Both the position numbers and the translations under genes were made by a program. A stretch of DNA of 64,000 bases from Myxococcales bacterium (GTDB taxonomy: Bacteria > Myxococcota_A > Bradymonadia > UBA7976 > UBA1532): NCBI GenBank assembly GCA_020633555.1, contig JACKDL010000002.1:186001-250000 (forward strand), given 5' to 3'. Below are positions 39,455 to 48,928 of the stretch, in pieces. The notes below the pieces were generated by a model that saw nothing but the letters and a program-made list of their open reading frames with translations, was not told where the DNA came from and searched no databases. How positions within the stretch are numbered: position 1 is the stretch's first letter; each line of letters begins with the position of its first letter.

Positions 39455-41884
39455 TCAGCCGCCCCAGTCCGCCTTCATCTTCGCCACCCGCGCCTCGACG
39501 GACTCGGTGCTGAACACCGTCTCGTTGATGCGGCTGACCATCAGCGGGAAGGCCAGCGGCGTGGGCCGGGGGATGACCACCCGCGCCACGCCGTCGGCGG
39601 CCAGGGCGGTCAGGGTGGCCCGCAGCCGGTCCAGCTCGAAGCTCTGGGCCAGCACCTCGCGCTGGGCCTGGTGCAGCAGCAGGTTGTCGGGGTCGTACTT
39701 GCAGAACACGTCGTAGAGCAGCCCGGAGCTGGCCTGCACCTGCTTCAGGGTCTTGCGCTGCCCGGGGTAGCCCGAGAACACCAGCCCCGCCACCCGCGCC
39801 ACGTCGCGGAACTGCCGGCGGGCCAGCTCGCCCAGGTTGATGGCCTCCATCACGTCGTCCACCAGCGCCACGGTGGACCACAGGGCGGGATCGGCCAGGG
39901 CCTCGGCGAAGGGGAAGGGGTCCACGCTCACCAGCTCGAGCCCGTAGTCGTTCACCGAGGTGCTGAAGGTGGCGGCCTGTCGCCGGCCCAGGCGCAGGGC
40001 CAGCAGCGCGGCCAGGCCCTCGTGGGCGTTGCGCCCGCCGAAGGGGTACAGGAACAGGTGGTGGCCCTCGCGGCTGGTCAGTTCCTCGGCCAGCACCACG
40101 CCGGGCTGGGGCAGCCGGCTCAGGGCGCGCTGGGCCTCCAGCACGGGGGCGGCCGCGGCCAGCTCCGGGCCGCCGGTGATGTCGCCGGCGAAGGTGCGCA
40201 GCATGGCGTGGGCCAGGTGGGTGCTGACGGCCATCTTGGCGCCCATCCAGCGGGGCACGATGGTGGGCCGCCCGCCCGCCGGCTTCACCACGCACGTCAA
40301 GTCGCGCAGGCGCACGAACTCCAGCAGCTTGCCGGCGAACACGAAGCGATCCCCGGGCCGCATGCGGGCCACGAAGGTCTCCTCCACGGCCCCCAGCTTC
40401 TGCCCGTTGGCGTAGCGCACCCACACGCTGGGCACGTCGGCGATGGTGCCGATGCTCATGCGGTGCATGCGGGCGATGCGGGCGTCCTCCACCCGGTACA
40501 CGCCGTCGTCGCCGGCCACCACCTTGTGGTACTGCGGATAGGCCCGCAGGGTGCGCCCGCCCTCGGTCACCAGGCTCAGGCACCAGCCGAAGCGCTCGCG
40601 ATCCAGGTGCTGGTAGGCGGCCGTGTCGCGCACCTCGTCGAACAGCGCGTCGGGCTCGAAGCCGCCGCCGAGCGCCCGGGTGACCATGTGTTGGGCCAGC
40701 ACATCGAGGGGCGCGTCCAGCGGCTCGCGGGGCTCCACAAGGCCGTCTTCGATGGCGGCGCGGGCCGCGCGGATCTCCACCAGCTCCAGGGCGTGGGTGG
40801 GTACGCAGAGCACCTCGCACGGGGCCCCTGGCCGGTGCCCGCTGCGTCCCGCCCGCTGGATGAGCCGCGCCACGCCCTTGGGGCTGCCGATGTTCACCAC
40901 CCGCGCCACGGGCGCGAAGTCCACGCCCAGATCCAGGCTGGTGGTGCACACCACGATGTTCACCGAGCCGTCGTTCAGCCCCCCTTCGATGCGGGCGCGC
41001 TCGTCCTTGTCGACGGCGCTGTGGTGGACGGCCACCCGGGCGCCCCACTCGGGCCGGGCCCGCTGGATGGCCTGGTACCAGTGCTCGGCCTGGTTGCGGG
41101 TGTTGGTGAACACCAGCGTCGACACCTCGATGTCCAGGTGGGCCACCACCTTGCGGGCCATCTCGAGCCCCAGGTGCCCCGCCCAGGGGAAGGCGTCCAC
41201 GTCGCTGGGCAGCAAGCAGTCCACCTTGATCGGGCGCTCGATGGGCGCCGTGACGATGCGCGCCGTGCGCCCTGGACCCACCACCGCCCGCGCCGCCTCT
41301 TCGACGTTGGGCAAGGTGGCCGACATGGCCCAGATGCGCACCGTGGGGCTCAGCCGGCGGATGGCCGCCAGGGCCAGCTCGGTCTGGGTGCCCCGCTTGC
41401 TGCCCAGCAGCGCGTGCCACTCGTCGACGATGATGGCCTCGATGCCCCGGAACACCTGCGCGGCGTCGGCGCGGGCCAGCATGATCGACACGCTCTCGGG
41501 GGTGGTGACCAGCACCTCGGGCAGGGCCTTGCGCTGGCGGCTGCGGGCGGCGCTGCCCGTGTCGCCCGTGCGGCTCTCCACGGCGGCCTCGGGCAGCAGC
41601 TCCGCCAAGGGCCGGGCCAGGGCCCCTTCGATGTCGTGCGCCACGCTGCGCAGCGGTGACAGGTAGATCACCCGCCCGCCCCGCCGGGCGCGGGGGCGCG
41701 CCAGCATGGCGGCCAGCGGCCCCCCGAAGGCGGCGTAGGTCTTCCCGGCGCCGGTGGGCACGTGGATCAGCCCGCTCTCGCCCGCCAGGAAGGCGGCCCA
41801 CGCGACCTCCTGGAACGGGAAGGGGGCCCAACCCTGTCGGGTGAACCAGGCGCGCAGGCGGTCGAGGGCGGCGGCGTCTTCCAT
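39455..41884 (-). CDS. Ligase-associated DEXH-box DNA helicase (Lhr-like)
   Basis: An 809-aa superfamily 2 helicase, matching the ligase-associated DNA damage response helicase family in length and parts. Motif I is PTGAGKTYAAFGG, motif II VDEWHALLG (DExH), motif III SATLPN, and motif VI QRAGRSGHRPG. The C-terminal half carries the winged-helix/Lhr-type region (FGGRNAHEGLAALLALRLGRR). Family members usually sit beside an ATP-dependent DNA ligase and a metallo-exonuclease; neither is here. ATG 41884 was chosen because it gives the family's usual start (LRAWFTRQGW). It probably unwinds DNA or DNA-RNA during repair. Confidence 0.9.
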   Translation of the reverse strand: MEDAAALDRLRAWFTRQGWAPFPFQEVAWAAFLAGESGLIHVPTGAGKTYAAFGGPLAAMLARPRARRGGRVIYLSPLRSVAHDIEGALARPLAELLPEAAVESRTGDTGSAARSRQRKALPEVLVTTPESVSIMLARADAAQVFRGIEAIIVDEWHALLGSKRGTQTELALAAIRRLSPTVRIWAMSATLPNVEEAARAVVGPGRTARIVTAPIERPIKVDCLLPSDVDAFPWAGHLGLEMARKVVAHLDIEVSTLVFTNTRNQAEHWYQAIQRARPEWGARVAVHHSAVDKDERARIEGGLNDGSVNIVVCTTSLDLGVDFAPVARVVNIGSPKGVARLIQRAGRSGHRPGAPCEVLCVPTHALELVEIRAARAAIEDGLVEPREPLDAPLDVLAQHMVTRALGGGFEPDALFDEVRDTAAYQHLDRERFGWCLSLVTEGGRTLRAYPQYHKVVAGDDGVYRVEDARIARMHRMSIGTIADVPSVWVRYANGQKLGAVEETFVARMRPGDRFVFAGKLLEFVRLRDLTCVVKPAGGRPTIVPRWMGAKMAVSTHLAHAMLRTFAGDITGGPELAAAAPVLEAQRALSRLPQPGVVLAEELTSREGHHLFLYPFGGRNAHEGLAALLALRLGRRQAATFSTSVNDYGLELVSVDPFPFAEALADPALWSTVALVDDVMEAINLGELARRQFRDVARVAGLVFSGYPGQRKTLKQVQASSGLLYDVFCKYDPDNLLLHQAQREVLAQSFELDRLRATLTALAADGVARVVIPRPTPLAFPLMVSRINETVFSTESVEARVAKMKADWGG

Positions 41885-41924
41885 GGGGGCTTGATGCCTG
41901 GGTGGGGGGGCGGTCGCGCGCCGG

Positions 41925-43475
41925 TCAGCGCGGCAGGGGGCGACCGAAGCGTCGGGCCAGCTCACGGCCGCAGGCGCTGGACCGCGCAGGCACCGCCTCG
42001 TGGCTGATGCGCCAGCGGCCGCCGTCCAGGCTCAGCCCCCACCAACGCTCGCCGCGGGGGCCCGTCTCGATGACCAGGGCGCGATCGGCCAGCCGCGCGG
42101 CCTCGCGGAGCTGGGGCCGCGCCGCCCCCGGCGCCACCAGGCTGGGATCGGCACAGGGCTTGTCGAGGAAGTGCTCCCCGCCGTGGGCGCGGGGCCGGTC
42201 GAGGACCCGCCGCACCACGTCCACGGGCGAGGACAGCGCCAGGCGCAGGGCAGGCGTCGAGGCCGCGGCCGCCACCGCCGGCGGCGGTGGCTTGATCAGC
42301 GTCAGGGGCGCCGGCGCCTTCAAGTTCAGCGCCGGCAAGCGGCCGCCGGCGCTCGCGGATCCCACGGTCGGCGCGGCCGGTGCGCTCACCCGAGGGCCCG
42401 CCGTGCCCGGCGCCGGGTCGCGCAGGGCCAGCCAGGCGGTGACGCCCACCAGGCCCGCCAGGGTGGCGATGATCAGCGGCGCGTGCCGCCCCCGGGGTGG
42501 GGACCCTGCCGGGGGCGCGGCGATCGCTGCGGGGGTCTCGGTGGCTTCGAGTGCGGCGGCCACCAGGGTGTCGGACTGCAGGTGCACGGCGGTCTGCCCG
42601 CCGCTCAGGGCCACCGCGTCGGTGGTCGACAGGCGGGCGTCGCCGCCGGGCGCCCGCTCGGCCAGGCGCCGGGCCAGCCAGCCGGGCCCGGGGGCCTGCG
42701 TGGGCGCGCCGTCCTTGCTCTGCACACAGTCCGCCCAGTGGGCCTGCCACCCGTCCCCGTCCCTGACGGTGCGGGTGTAGGCCCAGAGCTGGTCGTCGGC
42801 CCAGCGGTACAGGGGCGCCAGATCCCGCCAGCGGCCGCGCGCCGTGTCCAGCAGCAGCACCGTCGCCGGGCCGGGGGGATCGGCCCAGGTCACCCACTGC
42901 GGGCTGCGGGTGGCGTGTGGGCCGTTCAGCGGCACCACCTGCAGCCGCCCGTCGGTGGGGCCGCGCGCCACCACCCGCACCAGGGTCACCTGCTCCAGGG
43001 CGGGCAGCATGGCCAGCACGCTGCGCAGGGCCTCGGCGCAGCGCGGCAGCTCCCGCTCGGCCAGCACGGCGTCCACGGCCTTGATGGGGTGGGCGAAGTG
43101 GTTGCGGGCGTCCACCAGGATCCCCACGGCGGAGTTGAAGACGCCCCAGCGCCCCGCATCGGCGCGCAGGGCCGTCAGCTCGGGCAGGGTGGGCCGCTTG
43201 AGCTTGTGGGCCACGCCCTCCAGCGTCTGCCGCCACAGGCCCATCGACGCGTGCGCGGCGTGATCGGGCTTCAACAGGCCGGGGGCCAGCCCCTCGGCGC
43301 CCGCGTCGCGCAGCACCACCGCGGCCAGCAGGGCCAGGGTGGCCTCGGCGGCCTGCACCAGCGGCACATAGGCTCCGGCCTTCGAGGTGGCCACGTCGGC
43401 CCGGCGCAGGGGCCCGGCGATGGGGAGCGGCAGCACCTCGGCGCGCCGCGCCAGACCCTGTGGAAGCATGCCCAT
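41925..43475 (-). CDS. Membrane protein with HEPN-like N-terminus (R-x4-H)
   Basis: A 516-aa protein of unknown function. The N-terminal 135 residues are helical and contain RPTLPEL (94-100) and then ILVDARNHFAHP with R124-N125-x3-H129, the R-x4-6-H signature of HEPN RNase domains. Residues about 150-275 form a beta domain (PATVLLLDTARGRWRDLAPLYRWADDQ). A single transmembrane segment (APLIIATLAGLVGVTAWLAL, about residues 331-350) is followed by an Ala/Pro-rich linker and a C-terminal domain with two Cys. If the topology is standard the HEPN part is cytoplasmic. It lies 40 bp upstream of the helicase gene in the same direction. A second protein with the same N-terminal plan is at 60464. HEPN identity is inference. 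Confidence 0.6.
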   Translation of the reverse strand: MGMLPQGLARRAEVLPLPIAGPLRRADVATSKAGAYVPLVQAAEATLALLAAVVLRDAGAEGLAPGLLKPDHAAHASMGLWRQTLEGVAHKLKRPTLPELTALRADAGRWGVFNSAVGILVDARNHFAHPIKAVDAVLAERELPRCAEALRSVLAMLPALEQVTLVRVVARGPTDGRLQVVPLNGPHATRSPQWVTWADPPGPATVLLLDTARGRWRDLAPLYRWADDQLWAYTRTVRDGDGWQAHWADCVQSKDGAPTQAPGPGWLARRLAERAPGGDARLSTTDAVALSGGQTAVHLQSDTLVAAALEATETPAAIAAPPAGSPPRGRHAPLIIATLAGLVGVTAWLALRDPAPGTAGPRVSAPAAPTVGSASAGGRLPALNLKAPAPLTLIKPPPPAVAAAASTPALRLALSSPVDVVRRVLDRPRAHGGEHFLDKPCADPSLVAPGAARPQLREAARLADRALVIETGPRGERWWGLSLDGGRWRISHEAVPARSSACGRELARRFGRPLPR

Positions 43476-43555
43476 GCCGGCACCCTACCCAACGCCCCCC
43501 GGCCGCGGAAGTCGCCGCTCGCCCCGCGCCGCGACATTCGGCTACCTTCGCCGCC

Positions 43556-45331
43556 ATGGCGAGCACACCACTTCGAAGGATCACCCGGGCGCTGCTGCTG
43601 CTGGGGCTGATCGGGGCGTTCCTTGGCTGTGACGACGGCGCCGAGCCCGGTGCAGGCGGCGGGGACGCCGCGCCCATGGTGGACGGCGGTGGGGGCGCGG
43701 GCGGGGGCGCCCCGGACCAGGCCGTGGCCGCCGGCGAGCTGTCGGTGGATCCGGTGGTCATCAACCTGCTGGGCCCGGTGGGTGAGGCCGCCACGGCCAC
43801 CGTCACCTTGAGCAACCTGGGTGAGGGGCCGCTGACCATCGAGTCGGTGGCCTTCGATCCGCCCGTGGCCGTGTTCAGCCTGCAGGACGTGCCCGAGGGC
43901 CCCTTCGCCATCGCGCCCGGCGCGCAGCAGCCCGTCACCGTGGTGTTCCGCCCGGTGGACGACCAGCCCGTGTCCGCCCGCATCAAGATCCTCAGTGACG
44001 ACGCCGACGAGGGCGAGCTGGCCCTGCCGGTGAACGGTCGGGTGCCCGAGAACTGCCTGCAGGTCATGCCCGGCAGCGTGGACATGGGCGTGGTCGAGGC
44101 GGGGCAGCAGAGCGGCCGCTTCCGGGTCACCGTGGCCAACTGCGGCGACTTCCCGCTCACCCTCACCGATCTGCGCCTGGAGGGGGCCGAGGGCTACGCC
44201 TTCGAGGCCGCCAACGGCGAGGATCCGGTGGGCCTGCGCATGGAGGGCGGCGGGCTGCTGAGCCTGCAGGTCTGGTACGACAACCCGGGCCTGCGCCCCG
44301 GCGAGGTGGCCGCGGGCAACCTGATCATCGAGACGGACGCCCCCGACGTGCGCCCCGTGACCGTGGGGCTCACCGTGCGCGGCATCGGCCGCCAGGGCTG
44401 CGCCCTGCGCGTGGAGCCGGCCCGCATCGAGTTCGGCGACGTGCGGGTGGCCAGCGAGGCCGCCGCCGAGCTGACGATCATCAACGAGGGCATGGATCCG
44501 TGCCTGTTCCGCTCCTTCGCCATCGAGGCCGCCGACGGGCCCTTCGGCTACCGCGACGCCCCGGCGCTGGAGAGCGAGCTGCCCAGCGGCGAGCGCACGA
44601 CGGTGACGGTCACCTTCACCCCCCGCGAGGCCCGGCCCGTGGGCGAGCGCAGCAACCTGTTCATCAACTACCGCGACGTGGCCATGGAGGAGAACCGCCG
44701 CGAGGTGGTGGTGCTGCTGGGCGTGGGCGCCGAGGCGCTCATCGGGGCCGATCCCTTCGACGGCCTGGACCTGGGCGAGGCCACGGCCTCGGACGCTTGC
44801 GGCAGCGAGATCCGCACCCTGCAGGTGGGCAACGTGGGCTTCGTGCCGCTCACGCTCGAGGGCTGGGCGTACGAGGGCGACGCCTGCGCCCGGTTCGTCG
44901 AGGTGGCCGTGCCCGCGCTGCCCGAGGGGGGCAAGCGGCTGGAGGCCATGGAGATGGAGACCTTCAGCTTCCAGTACCAGCCGGCCGAGCCTATCAGCGA
45001 GGAGTGCTTCCTCATCGCCCGCAGCGACGCGCAGAACAACACCCGCCTGCGGGTGCGCCTGCGGGGGGAGGGCGTGGCGCAGGCCGCCACCGAGCAGGCC
45101 TTCACCATGGGCCGGGTGGGCCAGAACGACGTGGCCAGCTTCACCCTGCGCCGGCGCGCCGAGCCCGAGTCGGTGCAGGTGTTCGTCGAGGGCGCGCTGA
45201 GCGACGCCGCCGACTTCAACGCCGACCGCAACGCGGTGCAGTTCCTGCCCGGCGACCACCCCATGCGCGGCGACAACATCCGGGTGACCTACGACGCGGT
45301 CTGCCTGCCGCTGGAGGGTGGGGGCGACTGA
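43556..45331 (+). CDS. Lipoprotein with HYDIN/choice-of-anchor-type Ig repeats
   Basis: A 591-aa lipoprotein (lipobox FLGC, C25, then DDG). After a Gly-rich linker come at least four beta-sandwich repeats of the ASPM-SPD2-hydin type: VSDPVVINLLGPVGE-like starts and VTLSNLGEGPLTIESVAF, FRVTVANCGDFPLTLTDLRL, ELTIINEGMDPCLFRSF, LQVGNVGFVPLTLEGW. These domains generally form extended stalks on the cell surface. A final domain (SVQVFVEGALSDAADFN, about residues 535-591) resembles a hook-like addition. GTG and ATG starts compete upstream; ATG 43556 has the signal peptide directly after. It is monocistronic, convergent with the TonB operon. Confidence 0.75.
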   Translation: MASTPLRRITRALLLLGLIGAFLGCDDGAEPGAGGGDAAPMVDGGGGAGGGAPDQAVAAGELSVDPVVINLLGPVGEAATATVTLSNLGEGPLTIESVAFDPPVAVFSLQDVPEGPFAIAPGAQQPVTVVFRPVDDQPVSARIKILSDDADEGELALPVNGRVPENCLQVMPGSVDMGVVEAGQQSGRFRVTVANCGDFPLTLTDLRLEGAEGYAFEAANGEDPVGLRMEGGGLLSLQVWYDNPGLRPGEVAAGNLIIETDAPDVRPVTVGLTVRGIGRQGCALRVEPARIEFGDVRVASEAAAELTIINEGMDPCLFRSFAIEAADGPFGYRDAPALESELPSGERTTVTVTFTPREARPVGERSNLFINYRDVAMEENRREVVVLLGVGAEALIGADPFDGLDLGEATASDACGSEIRTLQVGNVGFVPLTLEGWAYEGDACARFVEVAVPALPEGGKRLEAMEMETFSFQYQPAEPISEECFLIARSDAQNNTRLRVRLRGEGVAQAATEQAFTMGRVGQNDVASFTLRRRAEPESVQVFVEGALSDAADFNADRNAVQFLPGDHPMRGDNIRVTYDAVCLPLEGGGD

Positions 45332-45335
45332 GGGT

Positions 45336-46118
45336 CTACTGGCGCTCGCAGTGCCCCTCGCCGTCGATGTGGCCCACGGTCCGGGACTGGGCCTCCAGGA
45401 ACGCCCACAGATCGGTGATGGCGGTGTTCGAGCCCACCTGATAGCGGGCGAAGCCGGTGATGTCGATGGCCGCCAACTCGGCCGGCGTGATGGCGCCGTC
45501 GCCGTCGGCGTCGGCGTCCGCCAGCGCCTGGAAGGCCACGTTGGGCGTCTCGCTCACCAGATCGTCGTACAGCAGGTGATCGGCGTGCACGGTGAGCATC
45601 GAGCGCACGCCCTCGGCGGTCTCGGTGGGGGCCGTCGCGCAGGGCCCGTAGGTGGTGTCGGTGTCGAACCCCCAGGCGAAGGTCTTCGTCTCGGCGCCCT
45701 TCGTGGCCTCGCCGGCCACCCACAGGGCGTAGCCGCCGGCGTTCATGGCCTGCACCTGCGCGGCGCTGGCGTTGCCCGCCACGCCGCCGGCGCAGGGGGC
45801 CACCCGCCAGCGCACCTGGCTGAACGGCCCGCCCGGCAGCGCGCCCGCGGCGTGCCCCTCGCCGCCCGAAGCCTGAGTCAGATCAAACACTTGTGCGCCA
45901 CTCAGGGCAGGGCCGCCCACGGCGCCGGGATCGTGCACGCACACCAGAAACTCGCGGAAGGTCACCGCCCAGCCGTCGGTCTCGGCGGCGGGGATGCCTT
46001 CCTCGACGAAGGCCTCACCGTAGACGGTCAGGGCGTGGGGCACGGGGGCGGCGGCCTCGTCGTCGCAGCCCGGCAGGGCCGCCGCGGCGGCCACGGACCA
46101 GAGAAACCAGCGGTGCAT
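45336..46118 (-). CDS. Lipoprotein with EF-hand loop, TonB-receptor partner
   Basis: A 260-aa lipoprotein (lipobox LPGC, C18, then DDE). It shares with the next gene a pattern of a beta domain starting DGWAVTFREFLVCV, then repeated aromatic strands and several Cys. Near residue 205 DADADGDGAITPAELAAIDI is a near-perfect EF-hand calcium loop. The C-terminal part (ARYQVGSNTAITDLWAFLEAQ) is helical. It is last in the TonB receptor operon, 4 bp downstream of its paralogue. Probable role: capture or handling of the receptor's ligand at the outer-membrane surface (inference). Confidence 0.65.
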   Translation of the reverse strand: MHRWFLWSVAAAAALPGCDDEAAAPVPHALTVYGEAFVEEGIPAAETDGWAVTFREFLVCVHDPGAVGGPALSGAQVFDLTQASGGEGHAAGALPGGPFSQVRWRVAPCAGGVAGNASAAQVQAMNAGGYALWVAGEATKGAETKTFAWGFDTDTTYGPCATAPTETAEGVRSMLTVHADHLLYDDLVSETPNVAFQALADADADGDGAITPAELAAIDITGFARYQVGSNTAITDLWAFLEAQSRTVGHIDGEGHCERQ

Positions 46119-46122
46119 GGGA

Positions 46123-46947
46123 TCACTCCTCGGCGCGGACGGTGCCGCGCCAGTGGTCGTGGCTGCTGGCGGCGCGCCGCAGCCGGTTGGTGCTCGGATC
46201 GGTGTCGCCGCGCAGGTCGAGGGCGCCGGCGGCGGCGTCGAAGTCCACCCCGTCGAACAGGGTGTCGGGCTCGAAGGGGTCCTGAAGGGTCAGGGTCAGG
46301 CCCAGCGCGGGCCCGGTGGCGCCGCTCAGGGTGTGCCCCAGCGGGGCCCCCTCGATGACGGCGTCGTCGGGGAAGTCCAGGCAGGCGGTGAAGGGCACGG
46401 TGCGATCGCCGCGGGTGGCCGCCCCCGCCAGATACAGCCCGCAGCCCAACGCGGGGGCGCCGGCGGCCACGTCCGCGCGGGTGGCGTCGCTCAGCCGGAA
46501 GCTCAGCCCGTCCACCGGGCCGGTGAGGGCGACCACCGTGCCCAGCGGCGCGCCGTCGGCCGCCAGATCCACCACGAAGCGCCCGGGCAGGCTGCCCACC
46601 GTCTCGCCGCCGGCCCCGTGGCCCGGGTGGGCGTGGGCGACCCCCACCAGCCAGCGCAGCGGGTTGAGGGGTGCGCCCCGGGGCTGAACGGGCGCTGGGC
46701 CGAGGCCCGCGTGGGTGTCGCCGCCCCGGGTCAACTGCAGATCGCTCAGCACCGCGTGGGCGGCGCTGACGGTCACCTGCCAGCCCTCGGCGGTGCTCAC
46801 CGCGGCCAGGCCCGAGGCGTCCACCACCACGGCACGCTGCACCCGCGGCGCGTCCTGTGCCTCGTCGCATCCCGGGGTCAGGGTGGAAAGCAGCGCCCCC
46901 GCCAGGGCGCGGCGCGCCATGCGTTGTGGGCTTCCGAAGGTCCTCAT
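46123..46947 (-). CDS. His-containing lipoprotein, TonB-receptor partner
   Basis: A 274-aa lipoprotein (lipobox TPGC, C27, then DEAQD). Like its neighbour it starts with a strand EGWQVTVSAAHAVLSDL. A His-rich loop (VGVAHAHPGHGAGG, about residues 106-119) precedes a beta domain ending LTLQDPFEPDTLFDGVDF. The C-terminus has SSHDHWRG. The start overlaps the receptor stop (ATGA, 46944-46947); a start at 46920 is less likely. Together with the EF-hand lipoprotein it looks like a duplicated substrate-binding pair. The His residues suggest metal binding (inference). Confidence 0.65.
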   Translation of the reverse strand: MRTFGSPQRMARRALAGALLSTLTPGCDEAQDAPRVQRAVVVDASGLAAVSTAEGWQVTVSAAHAVLSDLQLTRGGDTHAGLGPAPVQPRGAPLNPLRWLVGVAHAHPGHGAGGETVGSLPGRFVVDLAADGAPLGTVVALTGPVDGLSFRLSDATRADVAAGAPALGCGLYLAGAATRGDRTVPFTACLDFPDDAVIEGAPLGHTLSGATGPALGLTLTLQDPFEPDTLFDGVDFDAAAGALDLRGDTDPSTNRLRRAASSHDHWRGTVRAEE

Positions 46948-48881
46948 TCGTCCGCTCCGTCCAGATCGAAGGTCAAGGTGAGCTGCGCGCCGAAGGGCGG
47001 CAGCGCGAAGGCGTGCAGGGCCGGCAGGGGATCGCCGGGGCCGCTGCGGTCCCAGCGCGAGGCGAACTGCCCCTCCAGATCGGCGTCCTGCCGGTTCAGC
47101 AGGTTCTCCAGGTCGAGGCGCAGGCTCGCTGCGCGGAACCGCCAGCCCAGGTGGGCGTCCAGGCGCAGCGTGGTGCCCGAGCGGGCGCCGTAGTTCAGCG
47201 GCCGCGGGCCCAGGTACTCGGCCCGCACGCCCAGCTGCAGCCCCTGGGAGCCCCCGTGGGCCACCCCGCCCGCCGCCCGCAGCCGCGGGGCGTTGGGCAC
47301 GGGGGCGCCGTCGGCGGTGAACCGGGCGTCCACCCAGGCCACGTCTGCCCGCAGCCGCGCGGGCCCCAGGGCGGCCTGGCCGGCCAGCTCCACGCCCCGC
47401 CGCCGCGTGGCGCCGCGCTCCACGGTCAGCCCTGACGGGTGGTCGAAGAGGGCCTCGCGGGCGATGTCCACCTGGAACACCGCCAAGCTCAGCCGCGTGG
47501 GCCCGGGGCGCGCGGCCAGCCCCAGCTCCGCCTGATCCGCCACCACGGGCGTCAGCCCACCGGCCACCGCCTGCGCGGGATCGGGGGGGCGCAGGCCACG
47601 CCCCCAGGCGGCGAAGACGTCCAGCGGCCCCGGCCGCCAGGTCCCACGGATCCGGGGCGCCAGGGCCCAGGTCGCCGCGTCGGCCGGGGTGCCCGCCAGG
47701 TGGTCCTGCAGGGCCACCGCCCAGCCGTCCGCCCGGGCCCCGGCCGCCAGGGTCAGCGCGCCCGGCAGCGACGCCTCGCCCTCCAGGCCCACCCCGGCCC
47801 CGGTCAGGTGTTGGTCCAGATCTCGGCGGGGGATCGGGGTCGCGTCCTCGGGCAGGCCCGCCTCGGCCACCGAGGCCCAGGTGTGCCGTGCCCGACCGTG
47901 CAGCCGCAGTCCCAGCCGGGGCCCCGCCCAGCGCAGGTCGCCGCGCAGGCCCACCTCGGCCCGGTCGTCGCGCTGCACGCGCCGATCGCCGCCCACCGGA
48001 TCCACCAGGAAGCCGGTGTAGTTCTCCTCCAGGCGCAGGCGCCGGGCGCGCACCCACACGCGACCGTCCAGCGCCACGGCCCCCCGGTGCAGGTGCCCCA
48101 GGGCCGCCAGCAGGGCCTGGTCGCTCTCGCCCGCGGTGTCGTCCGTGTAGCTGTCGTAGAAGCCCATCCGGCCGGCGCTCAGATCATCCCGGCGCACCGC
48201 GGCGGGCAGCTCGAACCGCGCGCTGGCCAGCCCCAGCAGCACGTCCAGCCCGTCCGCGATCTCGAGCTGCGCGAGCGCCGCGGCGCGGCGCGCGGCCCGC
48301 TGCTCGCCAAACCCCGGCGTGGCCACGGCCTCGCCCACGGCGAAGTCCCGGCTCCGGGCCCAGGTGGCGGCGCCACGCACCCGCCCGAAGCGGTCCACCT
48401 GGACGCTCGGGCGGAGGCCCGCGGGCGGGGTCAGCCGGAAGTCCACCCGGCCCGCGGTGGAGAAGTCCCCCTGATCCAGCATGAACGCGCCCTTGTTCAC
48501 CCGCAGCGCCCGCACCGCCTCGGGGATCACCAGCCCCAGATCCACGTAGCCGTGGCCGTGCACGTTGCCCGGCTCGTTCAGCGGGATGCCCTGCAGGCAC
48601 ACCTCCAGGTCGCTGCCGTGCACGGCGTCGAACCCGCGCAGGAAGAACTGCGCGCCCTTGCCTTCGCCCCCGTGGCGGCTCACCGCCAGCCCGGGCGCCT
48701 GTCGCAGCAGATCGGCGGCGGACCGCGCGCGCACCTGATCCAGCGCCTCGCGGCCCACGGTGGTGGCGCCGGCGCTGGGGGCCGAGCGGCGGCCGCGCAC
48801 GACGACCTGCGCGCCGTCGTGCCCCGCCGCGGGGCGCAGGGCCCCCAGGCAGATCACGGCGACGAGCACCGGTCGGTGCAT
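46944..48881 (-). CDS. TonB-dependent outer-membrane receptor
   Basis: A 645-aa TonB-dependent receptor. A signal peptide (residues 1-21) is followed by the plug domain: VRARSAADLLRQAPGLAVSR, then FFLRGFDAVHGSDLEV and NEPGNVHGHGYVDLGLVIPE, which places His residues in the plug loop. The remaining 480 residues are repeated aromatic barrel strands (LALQDHLAGT.., WRPGPLDVFAAWGRGLRPP) ending near QLTLTFDLDGADE. No clear TonB box is seen. ATG 48881 is preceded by GGAG; ATG 48893 is possible. The ligand is not known; a metal complex is plausible from the His-rich partners. Confidence 0.85.
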   Translation of the reverse strand: MHRPVLVAVICLGALRPAAGHDGAQVVVRGRRSAPSAGATTVGREALDQVRARSAADLLRQAPGLAVSRHGGEGKGAQFFLRGFDAVHGSDLEVCLQGIPLNEPGNVHGHGYVDLGLVIPEAVRALRVNKGAFMLDQGDFSTAGRVDFRLTPPAGLRPSVQVDRFGRVRGAATWARSRDFAVGEAVATPGFGEQRAARRAAALAQLEIADGLDVLLGLASARFELPAAVRRDDLSAGRMGFYDSYTDDTAGESDQALLAALGHLHRGAVALDGRVWVRARRLRLEENYTGFLVDPVGGDRRVQRDDRAEVGLRGDLRWAGPRLGLRLHGRARHTWASVAEAGLPEDATPIPRRDLDQHLTGAGVGLEGEASLPGALTLAAGARADGWAVALQDHLAGTPADAATWALAPRIRGTWRPGPLDVFAAWGRGLRPPDPAQAVAGGLTPVVADQAELGLAARPGPTRLSLAVFQVDIAREALFDHPSGLTVERGATRRRGVELAGQAALGPARLRADVAWVDARFTADGAPVPNAPRLRAAGGVAHGGSQGLQLGVRAEYLGPRPLNYGARSGTTLRLDAHLGWRFRAASLRLDLENLLNRQDADLEGQFASRWDRSGPGDPLPALHAFALPPFGAQLTLTFDLDGADE

Positions 48882-48928
48882 GGTCGTCTCCATTGAATCA
48901 GATGAGGGTTCCAGGCGGTGGGCCCGTG

